Shown here: positions 15,928 to 23,525 of the stretch, piece after piece
Numbering within the stretch: the first letter of the stretch is position 1
Layout: every line of letters begins with the position of its first letter
Assembly: GCA_036010965.1 (NCBI GenBank)
Contig: DASCMO010000116.1
Span: forward strand, 1 to 34,784
Length of the DNA: 34,784 nucleotides
Source: GCA-2686265 sp036010965
Lineage (GTDB): Bacteria; Planctomycetota; UBA1135; GCA-002686595
Direction of reading: 5' to 3'
Position numbers and translations under genes: made by a program
The notes under the pieces: model-generated
Database searches by the model: none
Told to the model about the DNA's origin: nothing
Seen by the model: only the letters and a program-made list of their open reading frames with translations

Positions 15928-17621
15928 GCGACGCTCCCCTGGGGCTTGAAGTCGCTCTCGACGGGAGCCGCCGGGTCATAGTCGTAGGGGTGGCGATCGA
16001 CGACCGGCAGGGCTCCGGGCCAGTTCCCGTGGGGAGCGGGCGACGGCGTCGTCCACTCAAGCGTGGTCCCGTTCCAGGGGTTGCCCGTCGCCACTTCGCC
16101 GCGCTTCCTGCTGACGAAGAAGTTGTAGATGAAGACCACCTGGGAGGCCGTGACGACGAAGGTCAGGACGGTGATCGGCAGGGCCAGGGCGATGCCCGCC
16201 TCCTGGAACTCGAAGATCGTGTGGTCGTAGTAGCGCCGCAGGAGCCCGGAGAGGCCCTGGAAGTGCATCAGGGCGAAGACGGCCACGATCGGGATGTAGG
16301 TGGTCCAGAAGTGGAGCTTCGCGAGGCCGGGGTTCATCTTGCGCCCGAACATCTTCGGGAACCAGTGGTAGATCCCGCCCAGGGTCGAGAGGACGGTCAC
16401 CACGCCGATCATCAGGTGGAAGTGCCCGACCACGAAGAAGGACTCGTGGAAGTAGATGTCGGAGATGGAGGTAGCCAGGAACAGGCCGCCGAAGCCACCG
16501 AGGCCGATGACGGCGATCGTGCCCAGGGCCCAATACATCGGCACCTCCATGCGGATGCGGCTGCGCCACAAGCTGGCCACGAGGTTCAGGCCGAGCACGG
16601 CGAAGGGCGCGGTGATCAGCACGGTCGCGATCGAGAAGTACTCACCGACATAGGGGTTCATGCCGGTCACGTACATGTGGTGGCCCCAGACGATCATGCT
16701 CAGGAACCCGACCACGACCAGGGACCAGACAGAGGTGCGGTAGCCGAAGATCGGCCGCCGGGCGAAGGTCGCCAAGAGGTCGAAGGTGATCCCGATGCCC
16801 GGCAGCACGAGGACGTAGACCTCGGGGTGTCCGAGGAACCAGAAGAGGTGCTGGAAGAGCAGGGGCGTTCCGCCCTGGTGGGGGAGGACCTCGTTGCCGA
16901 AGACGAGACCGTCGGGCAGGAAGAAGCTCGTCCCGCCGTGGCGGTCCAGGAGCAGCATGATCGCCGCCGCGGTGAGGGGCGGGAAGGAGAGCACGCCGAG
17001 GATGGCGGACATGAAGTACGTCCAGATCGTCAAGGGCATGCGCATCAGGGTCATGCCCCGGACGCGGCAGTTGAGGATCGTGGCGATGAAGTTCAGCCCG
17101 CCCATGGTGAACGAGGCGATGAACAGCGCCATGGCCAGGAGCCACAGGGTCTGCCCCAGGCCTGATCCGGGCACCGCCTCCGGCAGGGCCGAGAGCGGCG
17201 GATAGGCCGTCCAGCCCGCGGCCGCGGCGCCGCCCTCCACCAGGAAGGAGGCCAGGATCAGGAGGCAGCCGGGGACGACCGTCCAGTAGGACAGCATGTT
17301 CAGGAACGGGTACGCCATGTCCCGTGCCCCGAGCATGAGCGGGATCAAGAAGTTCCCGAAGCCGCTGACCAGGGCCAGGGAGATGACGAAGAAGACCATG
17401 ATGGTCCCGTGCATCGTCACCAGGCTGATGTAGTTCTCCGGCGTCACCAGGGTCTTCTCGGGCCAGGTGATCTGCATGCGGATCATGACCGCCAGTCCGC
17501 TCCCGACGATCCCCATGAACAGGGCGGTCAGGATGTACTGCAGCCCGATCATCTTGTGATCGGTGCTGAAGACGTACTTCGAGATGAAGGTCTGCGGGGC
17601 GTGCTCTTGTGCTACAGCCAT
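15924..17621 (-). CDS. coxA: Cytochrome c oxidase subunit I (A-type haem-copper oxidase)
   Basis: 565 residues from ATG 17619-17621. All metal ligands are present: H71 (TMHGTIMVFF) and H402 (HFHLM) for low-spin haem, H400 for haem a3, and H265 (GHPEVY) with H314/H315 (GHHMYVTG) for CuB. E267 in GHPEVY places it in the A1 type with the D-channel glutamate; Y269 is the cross-linked tyrosine. It reduces O2 to water and pumps protons in the inner membrane. It overlaps the end of coxB by 10 nt and its stop overlaps the next gene. The open frame extends further upstream only as antisense-like sequence inside coxB. Confidence 0.97.
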   Translation of the reverse strand: MAVAQEHAPQTFISKYVFSTDHKMIGLQYILTALFMGIVGSGLAVMIRMQITWPEKTLVTPENYISLVTMHGTIMVFFVISLALVSGFGNFLIPLMLGARDMAYPFLNMLSYWTVVPGCLLILASFLVEGGAAAAGWTAYPPLSALPEAVPGSGLGQTLWLLAMALFIASFTMGGLNFIATILNCRVRGMTLMRMPLTIWTYFMSAILGVLSFPPLTAAAIMLLLDRHGGTSFFLPDGLVFGNEVLPHQGGTPLLFQHLFWFLGHPEVYVLVLPGIGITFDLLATFARRPIFGYRTSVWSLVVVGFLSMIVWGHHMYVTGMNPYVGEYFSIATVLITAPFAVLGLNLVASLWRSRIRMEVPMYWALGTIAVIGLGGFGGLFLATSISDIYFHESFFVVGHFHLMIGVVTVLSTLGGIYHWFPKMFGRKMNPGLAKLHFWTTYIPIVAVFALMHFQGLSGLLRRYYDHTIFEFQEAGIALALPITVLTFVVTASQVVFIYNFFVSRKRGEVATGNPWNGTTLEWTTPSPAPHGNWPGALPVVDRHPYDYDPAAPVESDFKPQGSVA

Positions 17622-18430
17622 GGTTCCTGCTCGCTCAGCCACTGCGCGAGGTCTTCCTCGCTCTGGACGGTGACGGTTCCCTGCATCCGGTAGTGTCCGA
17701 GGCCGCAGAGCTCGGCGCAGGCGAGCTCGAAGGTCCCTTCCTTCTCCGGGGTGAACTGGGTGTAAGCCGTGTAACCGGGCAGGGTGTCCTGCTTGGTCCG
17801 GAAGAGCGGCACGGTGAAGGAGTGGATGACGTCGAGGGAGCGCAGGCGCACGATCGACATGCGGTCGACCGGAATGTGCAGCTGGCCGCGCACGACGATG
17901 TCGTCGCGGGCGGCGGCGTCGCTCTTCACCAACCCCAGGGGATTGCGCGAGTCGTGGACCTTCTCGTGGTCCACCTCGCCGAAGACCCCGTCGGGGCCTG
18001 CGTAGCGGATCAGCCACTCGAACTGCTTGCCGACCACCTCGACCTCGTAGGCGTCCTCGGCGGGTTCGCCGTAGACGTCGCCGAAGACCGGCAGGGCCAT
18101 GACCAACACGCCCACCTCGGAGATGATGCACATCAGCAGCACGGGGACGACGGCCCACAGGAGCTGGGTGCGCTCGGACAGCACGGCTCCCTCCTGGGGT
18201 TCGCCCCGCCCGTAGGTCAGGATGAAGCGCCCGAGCACTACGCAACCCACAAGGAACAATGTCCCGGTCGTGAGTAGCAGGTAGTGGATCACGCGGTCGA
18301 TACCGTGACCGTGGGCGCTCGACACCTCGGGCAGCCAGCCGACCGCGAAGCCCGCGACGACCAGGGCTCCGAGGGCGTAGAACAACAGCCCGAAGGCGGG
18401 CGAGCGGGGAGCGTCACCGCTAGTGCTCAT
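17612..18430 (-). CDS. coxB: Cytochrome c oxidase subunit II with CuA site
   Basis: 272 residues. Two N-terminal TM helices (about 12-32 and 45-68, with a further hydrophobic stretch near 85-112) precede a periplasmic cupredoxin domain. CuA ligands are H203 (DVIHSF), C238, C242, H246 and M249 in CAELCGLGHYRM, so the site is intact. No cytochrome c domain is fused to it, so electrons must come from a separate cytochrome or copper protein; the cupredoxin-like lipoprotein encoded just upstream is a candidate. The gene starts 2 nt after the lipoprotein stop. Confidence 0.95.
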   Translation of the reverse strand: MSTSGDAPRSPAFGLLFYALGALVVAGFAVGWLPEVSSAHGHGIDRVIHYLLLTTGTLFLVGCVVLGRFILTYGRGEPQEGAVLSERTQLLWAVVPVLLMCIISEVGVLVMALPVFGDVYGEPAEDAYEVEVVGKQFEWLIRYAGPDGVFGEVDHEKVHDSRNPLGLVKSDAAARDDIVVRGQLHIPVDRMSIVRLRSLDVIHSFTVPLFRTKQDTLPGYTAYTQFTPEKEGTFELACAELCGLGHYRMQGTVTVQSEEDLAQWLSEQEPWL

Positions 18431-18432
18431 CG

Positions 18433-19272
18433 TCAGTCTTCTTCCGTGAAGCCGAACTCCAGGGTCTGTGCAGCACCGTCGGCGCCGATCGTGATGTCCT
18501 GTTTCTTCAGCCCGAACGCCTCGTGCCGGGCGGCGATCTGGTAGTCACCGGGCGGGAGCTTCCCGAGGTCGAAGGTCCCGTCCTCGCCGGTGACCGCGTA
18601 GAAGGGGTGCTCGACCACGCCCAGGTAGGTGTTCATCCAGCCGTGGATGTCGCACTTGAGAGTGACGAACACTTCCGAGCGCTTGAACTGGCGCGTGAGG
18701 GCGTTGGAGCCGGCGGCCTGGGTCTGGTTGAACCCCGTGTTCTTCTTGCTGTAGCCGTGGACGTTGTGGGTGATCGGGTCGCCGTTGCGTACCTCGACCT
18801 TCTGCCCGACCTGGGCGCCGAGGACGTGCGGGACGTAGGTGCAGCCCTCTTGATTGATCACCACCGCGTCAGCGGGGGGTGTGAACTCCCAGGCGTCGAG
18901 CCCCTTGCGGACCCAGACGAAGACATTGGCGAGGCCGCCGTCGGCGCCCACGATCGCCGACTCGTCGAGGGGGCGCTCCTCGTGCAAGCCGCCGCACTGG
19001 GCGTCGCTCCCCATGTCGACCTTGCGCCTGCGCGGGGCATCGCCCTCAAACTGGATGCGACCGCTGACTCCGGCCACTCCGGCGGCCGGGTCCCACGGCC
19101 GGGAGGCGGCGGTCGGCGTCGAGGCCGCCGATGGGACCGCCTCGTCGGCGCTGGCGGCGCGATCGCTTGCGGACGAGGACGCGGACACACCGGCCGGACC
19201 CTCCTCTCCGCCGCCGCAGGCGGTGACGAGGAATACGGGCACGGCAAGGACAACGAGGCGGATGGGACGCAT
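18433..19272 (-). CDS. Cupredoxin-like lipoprotein with carboxypeptidase-regulatory-type domain
   Basis: 279 residues. The signal peptide ends in a lipobox, FLVTAC with C19, followed by a Ser/Ala-rich linker to about 60. A cupredoxin-like core carries THNVH (H169, H172) and CDIHGWM (C207, H210, M213), a plausible His-Cys-His-Met copper site. The last ~60 residues (GTFDLGKLPPGDYQIAARHEAFG) look like a carboxypeptidase regulatory-like beta-sandwich. ATG 19272 follows AGGAG. It heads the oxidase operon, so it is well placed to pass electrons to CuA or to deliver copper during assembly. Both roles are inference. Confidence 0.8.
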   Translation of the reverse strand: MRPIRLVVLAVPVFLVTACGGGEEGPAGVSASSSASDRAASADEAVPSAASTPTAASRPWDPAAGVAGVSGRIQFEGDAPRRRKVDMGSDAQCGGLHEERPLDESAIVGADGGLANVFVWVRKGLDAWEFTPPADAVVINQEGCTYVPHVLGAQVGQKVEVRNGDPITHNVHGYSKKNTGFNQTQAAGSNALTRQFKRSEVFVTLKCDIHGWMNTYLGVVEHPFYAVTGEDGTFDLGKLPPGDYQIAARHEAFGLKKQDITIGADGAAQTLEFGFTEED

Positions 19273-19788
19273 CGGGATCTCCTGAGAGAGGGGTCACGCC
19301 CGGGGGCGGACCATGGCGGGCGGGTTGTGAAGGTGTCGAGGGAGGCGGTGCTCGAGTGGGGCGCATCGCGTCCCCCGGGCCCCTCAGGGGCCCCGACGTG
19401 TGCGACACACTCTCGCTAGATCGCCGCGGGAGCGAATGGGTCATAGTGCGGAGGGGGGGGCGGAACAGTGCGTAGGCCCGTTGCACGCGCCGCCAGCCCT
19501 CGAGAGCGGCCGAGGGTGGGAGCTTTGCCCGGTCAAGGGATCAATACACCTTCTTCAGCGGATGCGGCTTCCTAACCAATCCGCACCCCGCGGGGTGGCC
19601 GATCGCCTCTGCGGTGGCCTCAGGCGGTGGCATGAGAGCCTGAGGAGCTCCTCTTCTCCCTGTGCACAGGTCCGGCTTGCTGCGTTGCGAGGAGGTACCT
19701 GATGGGTTCCGGCCCTTGTCAGGGCGTTTCGAGGCGGGCCAGCCATCCCTTCGCCGCGCGACCATCGATCCCTCCAAGGACCCAGCAC
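19273..19788. other. Non-coding region upstream of the oxidase operon
   Basis: About 516 bases without a convincing gene. Its left part should hold the minus-strand promoter of the oxidase operon. Two dyads stand out: GGGCCCC-TCA-GGGGCCC at 19377-19393 and GTGTG-CGA-CACAC at 19398-19410; either could be a regulator site or a short hairpin. The right part (about 19540-19788) is upstream of the signal-peptide stub at 19789 and shows a usable AAGGA before that ATG. No tRNA, IS or repeat was seen. Confidence 0.4.
19377..19393. promoter_or_regulatory. GC-rich 7-bp inverted repeat upstream of the oxidase operon
   Basis: GGGCCCC TCA GGGGCCC is a perfect inverted repeat with a 3-nt centre, 105 nt upstream of the lipoprotein start. 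It is followed closely by GTGTG-CGA-CACAC (19398-19410). These are either operators for the oxidase operon or transcript hairpins. No named regulator can be assigned. Confidence 0.3.
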
Positions 19789-19905
19789 ATGCTCTCCACG
19801 ACCGCCGACCGCTTCTTCCAGCGGTTCCTGCTGTTGCCCGGCTTCCTGCTCGCCATCGGCCACTCGGCTCTCGCCGGGGCGCTCCCAGGTGGCGGCGACT
19901 ACTAG
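19789..19905 (+). pseudogene. Signal-peptide stub in frame with a hemerythrin half
   Basis: ATG 19789 follows AAGGA. The 38 residues begin MLSTTADRFFQRFLLLPGFL and continue to ...ALAGALPGGGDY, a signal-peptide or membrane-anchor-like sequence, then TAG 19903-19905. The same frame goes on without another stop through VHGTGNGATG into the hemerythrin fragment at about 19930. This looks like the first exon-sized piece of one gene joined to the second half of another. I do not recognise the family of the N-terminal piece. Confidence 0.4.
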
Positions 19906-19929
19906 GTCCACGGGACCGGCAACGGTGCC

Positions 19930-20220
19930 ACCGGCGCGGAGCTGTACCGGAACGAGCACCGGAAGATCTTGGAGCGCCTCGGCGACCTCCGGCGACTGTT
20001 CGTGGTCCTGCGGAACGCTCCTCCCGACGCACGCGCCTTGATCGCCCTGATCGAGCTGGAGGCGCGCTTCAAACGCGTGGTAGAACATCACGACCTGCGC
20101 GAGCGCGAGTATCTGTACCCGCTCCTGGACGAGCGCTTGTCGGACGACGAGCGCGCGAACCTTTGGCGGCGCATCGACGCCCACGAAAGTGCCGGTCCTC
20201 CGTTGGAGGCCCCGCCATGA
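19930..20220 (+). pseudogene. Hemerythrin-like HHE protein, C-terminal half
   Basis: From about ELYRNEHRKIL the frame matches the second half of the hemerythrin at 8718-9218 nearly word for word (FKRV-EHHDLREREYLYPLLDE in both). The first two helices with their histidine ligands are missing, so the di-iron site cannot form. It lacks its own start codon and lies in frame after a signal-peptide stub that ends in TAG. Its stop is immediately adjacent to the convergent radical SAM gene (stop at 20222). Confidence 0.65.
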
Positions 20221-20221
20221 A

Positions 20222-21763
20222 TCAATCGACGTGCGCGACCACGCGCTCGTCCCCCATCTGCAGCCGCATCGACATCCGCTGCACGACACGCCCTCCGAGG
20301 TTGCCGACCAGGCGCAAGAAGACCTTCCGCGCGACGCGCGAGGAGAAGTCGAGCGGCCCCCAGGTGCGGAGGCCGCGCGCGCCCTGGGCGCGGTTGTAGA
20401 GCCGGTTCTGCTCGGTGACCATCCACTCCGAGTACAGCGTGTACATGACCAGGAGCGGTGAGCGCAGGAATCGCCGCCCGAGCGTCCTGCGCGCGAGGGG
20501 GATCAAGTGCGGATGTCGCACGAGGACCGGGAACCACTTGTGCAGGTTCTCGATCGCCTGCTTGTCGGCGACCTGGATCGTCGCCTCGCGGTTGAACTGC
20601 GACGGGAAGTCGTCGTACTCCGAGACCGCGATCCCCAGGTCACGAGTGATGTCGTTGAGCTCGAACTCCGGGTAGGGCTGAACGATCGAGCACAGCGGGT
20701 GGTCGACGCCGCACTCCACGTTGAGCCGGATGGTGTCGAACTCGTCCTCGAGCGTACCACCCGGCCCGCCCAGCATGTTCAGCGAACCGAGCCGGATGCC
20801 GTGCTTCTTGATCCAACGGGACGCGTCGACGAGCTGCTGGCGCTCGGTGTTCTTGCGGAAGACCATGTTGCGCACGTGGTCGCTCGCGGCCTCGAAGGCA
20901 ACGCGTGCGTAGATGCAGCCGGCGCTGGCGAGCTGCTCGATGTGCTCCTCCTTGGTCATGTTGGCCATCAGGATCACGTCGAAGGGCAGCCCGATCTCCC
21001 GCGGCCAGCGTTCGCAGAACTCCGCCAGCCAGTCGCCGCGCAAGTTGAAGATGTCGTCGAGGAAGTGCACGAAGCGCAGCGGATAGTGCGCGCGGATGTC
21101 CAGCACCTCGGCGATGACGTGGTCGACCGAACGCTTACGGACGTACTCCTTGTTGCTGGCGCCGTAGACCTTCGCCTTCCAGGCGTGGTGGAAGCAGAAC
21201 GAGCACATCATCGGACAGCCCCGCTGCGTCAGCACGACCTTGCGCGGACTGTCGCGGTAGAGCGACTGCGCGTCGTAGAGCACGCTGCGATCGGGGAAGC
21301 CGAGCGAGTCGAGATTGCGCACTAGCGGCCGCAGCGGGTTCTTGACCACATTGCCCTGCTCGTCCGCGTAGCACAGGTTCTCGATCCCACGCCAGTCGTC
21401 TCCTCGCTCCAAGGCGTTCAGCAAGTCGACCAGCGCCCCCTCGCCCTCGCCTATGCAGATCGCGTCGATCTCCGGCTGGGTGACGCAGTCCGGCACGAAG
21501 GTCACGTGCGGCCCGCCCATCAGCGAGAAGAAGTCGAACTTCGACTTGAGCAGGCGGTTGACGTCGAAGATCGGTCGGTGATTGCCGGTCATCAACGACC
21601 ACGTGATCACGTCCGGCCGATACTCGCGTATCTTCGCCAACCACCTGGGATCGGGCAGCAGCACCGCCCGCATCGCGTGACCGGCGTCGATGACGGCCCG
21701 GCTCAAGACCATCGGCCCCAGCATTTCCTGGGGCAGGGCTCGGGAGATGTGGAGGACCTTCAC
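20222..21763 (-). CDS. B12-binding-domain radical SAM protein
   Basis: 513 residues from ATG 21763. The N-terminal ~130 residues form a cobalamin-binding-type Rossmann domain (VLHISRALPQEMLGPMVLSR ... FDFFSLMGGPHVTF) but without the base-off DxHxxG motif. The radical SAM cluster is C-x3-C-x2-C in RGCPMMCSFCFHHAW, followed by HFLDDIFNLRGDWL and the LGGPGGT motif. The C-terminal ~100 residues are basic and unique. Proteins of this class are methyltransferases or C-C/C-S bond-forming enzymes in lipid and natural-product pathways (P-methylase/HpnJ group). It is divergent from the beta-eliminating lyase, with ~150 bp between starts, so the two may share control. The substrate is unknown. Confidence 0.8.
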   Translation of the reverse strand: MKVLHISRALPQEMLGPMVLSRAVIDAGHAMRAVLLPDPRWLAKIREYRPDVITWSLMTGNHRPIFDVNRLLKSKFDFFSLMGGPHVTFVPDCVTQPEIDAICIGEGEGALVDLLNALERGDDWRGIENLCYADEQGNVVKNPLRPLVRNLDSLGFPDRSVLYDAQSLYRDSPRKVVLTQRGCPMMCSFCFHHAWKAKVYGASNKEYVRKRSVDHVIAEVLDIRAHYPLRFVHFLDDIFNLRGDWLAEFCERWPREIGLPFDVILMANMTKEEHIEQLASAGCIYARVAFEAASDHVRNMVFRKNTERQQLVDASRWIKKHGIRLGSLNMLGGPGGTLEDEFDTIRLNVECGVDHPLCSIVQPYPEFELNDITRDLGIAVSEYDDFPSQFNREATIQVADKQAIENLHKWFPVLVRHPHLIPLARRTLGRRFLRSPLLVMYTLYSEWMVTEQNRLYNRAQGARGLRTWGPLDFSSRVARKVFLRLVGNLGGRVVQRMSMRLQMGDERVVAHVD

Positions 21764-21916
21764 TTGCGCTTACTGGAAAGCAACCCGGCGCCGCGACGTC
21801 GACAAGAGGGCCGACTTCGAACTATCGTCGCATACCCCGGATCGAGCCAAGGGCTCGAGTGCGTAGACCGGTCGAAACAATTGCGTATTGCAGCGCGGAC
21901 GGGAATCGCCGAAGCA

Positions 21917-23392
21917 TTGGGAATAGCCTTAACCCGTAGCGCGCCGGCCGGGCCCGCGACCGAACTTCCGATCATCGAGCCCTTCCGTATCAAGTCCGTC
22001 GAACCCATCCGCCTGACGTCGAGCGCGGAGCGCGAGAAGCTGCTGCGCGCCGCGGGCTGGAACCTGTTCCGACTGCGCGCCAAAGACGTATTGATCGACC
22101 TGCTCACCGATAGCGGCACCGGCGCAATGAGCAGCGAGCAGTGGGCCGGCATCATGCGCGGCGACGAGTCCTACGCCGGCGCACGGAGCTACGAGCGCTT
22201 CGAGCTGGCCGTGCGCGACACGTTTGGCTTCGAGCATGTGGTTCCCACGCACCAGGGGCGCGCGGCGGAACACTTGCTGTTCAAGACTCTCGCCGGGCCG
22301 GGCATGGTCGTCTTCAGTAACACGCACTTCGACACCACGCGCGCCAACGTCGAGTCCAGCGGAGCAAGCGCCGTCGACCTGCCGTGCATTGAGAGCCTGG
22401 ACACGACCAGCGACTCTCCGTTCAAGGGCAACGTCGACCTGGACCGGCTGGCGGCGCACCTCGCGACCGACGGCGAGCGGACGGCCCTGGTCATGATGAC
22501 GGTGACCAACAACGCCGGGGGCGGCCAACCCGTCAGCCTCGCTAACCTGCTGGCGGTTCGCAAGCTGTGCGACGAGCACCACGTTCCGCTGTTCATCGAC
22601 GCCTGCCGCTTCGCCGAGAACGCGTGGCTGATCAAGCACCGCGAGGTGGGCCAGTCGGGCCGCTCCGTGCCGAGCATCGTGCGCGAGATGTTCGCACTGG
22701 CCGACGGCTGCACGATGAGTGCCAAGAAAGACGGGCTGGCCAACATCGGCGGCTTCCTCTGCTGCCGCGACGGGGGGTTGGCGGCCCAATGGCGCGAGAT
22801 GCTCGTGGTGACCGAGGGCTTCCCGACCTACGGCGGCCTGGCCGGTCGCGACCTCGAAGCGGTGGCCCAGGGACTGCACGAGGTCGTCGAAGAGGACTAC
22901 CTCGAGTACCGACACGCGAGCATTCGCTACGTCGTCGAGCGGCTCGACGCGCACGGCGTCCCGGTCGTGCGGCCGGCCGGCGGACACGCGATCTTCCTGG
23001 ACGCCGGGCGAATCCTCCCCCACCACCCATGGAACCGCTATCCCGGCCAGGCGCTCGCCGCGGAGCTCTACCTCGAAGGCGGCATCCGTTCTTGTGAAAT
23101 CGGCAGTGTCATGCTCGGCCGCATCGACGTCGAGACCGGCGTGATGCTCCCCGCGCCGCTCGAGCTAGTGCGGCTCGCGATCCCGCGCCGAACGTACACG
23201 CAGAGCCATATGGACTACGTGATTGAGATCACGCGACGCGTGTGGGAGCGTCGCGACGACGTCCCCGGCGTCGTGATCGACACTGCCCCGCCGCGCTTGC
23301 GGCACTTCGGCGCGCGCTTCGTGCGCGTTCCCGGAAACTCGCACGCTCGCGAAGGCGCAGAACGGCGAACTCGCGTCCGACGTACGCACTAG
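21917..23392 (+). CDS. Tryptophanase/tyrosine phenol-lyase family PLP enzyme
   Basis: About 491 residues. Family signatures are EPFRIKSVE near the N-terminus, DVLIDLLTDSGTGAMSSEQW, GDESYAGARS, THQGRAAEHLLF, NTHFDTTRANVE, VTNNAGGGQPVS, FIDACRFAEN and SAKKDGLANIGGF, in which the second lysine (K271 with this start) should bind PLP. It would cleave an aromatic amino acid (tryptophan to indole, or tyrosine to phenol) with release of pyruvate and ammonia. I cannot tell which substrate. The start is uncertain: TTG 21917 and TTG 21881 are in frame and no ATG is near. The last ~20 residues extend past the usual family C-terminus. Confidence 0.8.
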   Translation: MGIALTRSAPAGPATELPIIEPFRIKSVEPIRLTSSAEREKLLRAAGWNLFRLRAKDVLIDLLTDSGTGAMSSEQWAGIMRGDESYAGARSYERFELAVRDTFGFEHVVPTHQGRAAEHLLFKTLAGPGMVVFSNTHFDTTRANVESSGASAVDLPCIESLDTTSDSPFKGNVDLDRLAAHLATDGERTALVMMTVTNNAGGGQPVSLANLLAVRKLCDEHHVPLFIDACRFAENAWLIKHREVGQSGRSVPSIVREMFALADGCTMSAKKDGLANIGGFLCCRDGGLAAQWREMLVVTEGFPTYGGLAGRDLEAVAQGLHEVVEEDYLEYRHASIRYVVERLDAHGVPVVRPAGGHAIFLDAGRILPHHPWNRYPGQALAAELYLEGGIRSCEIGSVMLGRIDVETGVMLPAPLELVRLAIPRRTYTQSHMDYVIEITRRVWERRDDVPGVVIDTAPPRLRHFGARFVRVPGNSHAREGAERRTRVRRTH

Positions 23393-23525
23393 AGCGCAGT
23401 GCCCCCGGAGCTGCGAGGGCTTTCCTGGTATTGGCATTCTCGGCTGTTCTAGTATGTTCCGCATACCATGACTGGCCGGGTCGGCGAAAAGTCGGCCAAT
23501 GTTTCCACCTGTCCAGGAGGCGCAC

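Noticed and set aside
17622..18245. N-terminal extension of coxA upstream of 17621
   Set aside because: The extension is an arginine-rich shadow of coxB; the conserved CoxA N-terminus starts at MAVAQEH.
19541..20032. Minus-strand open frame ending ...KPHPLKKVY
   Set aside because: The ending looks protein-like, but no domain, start or RBS is visible and it overlaps the signal-peptide stub; not enough to call a gene.
23430..23460. TGGCATTCTCGGCTG resembling a sigma-54 promoter before the histidine kinase
   Set aside because: The spacing between the GG and GC elements does not match the -24/-12 rule.
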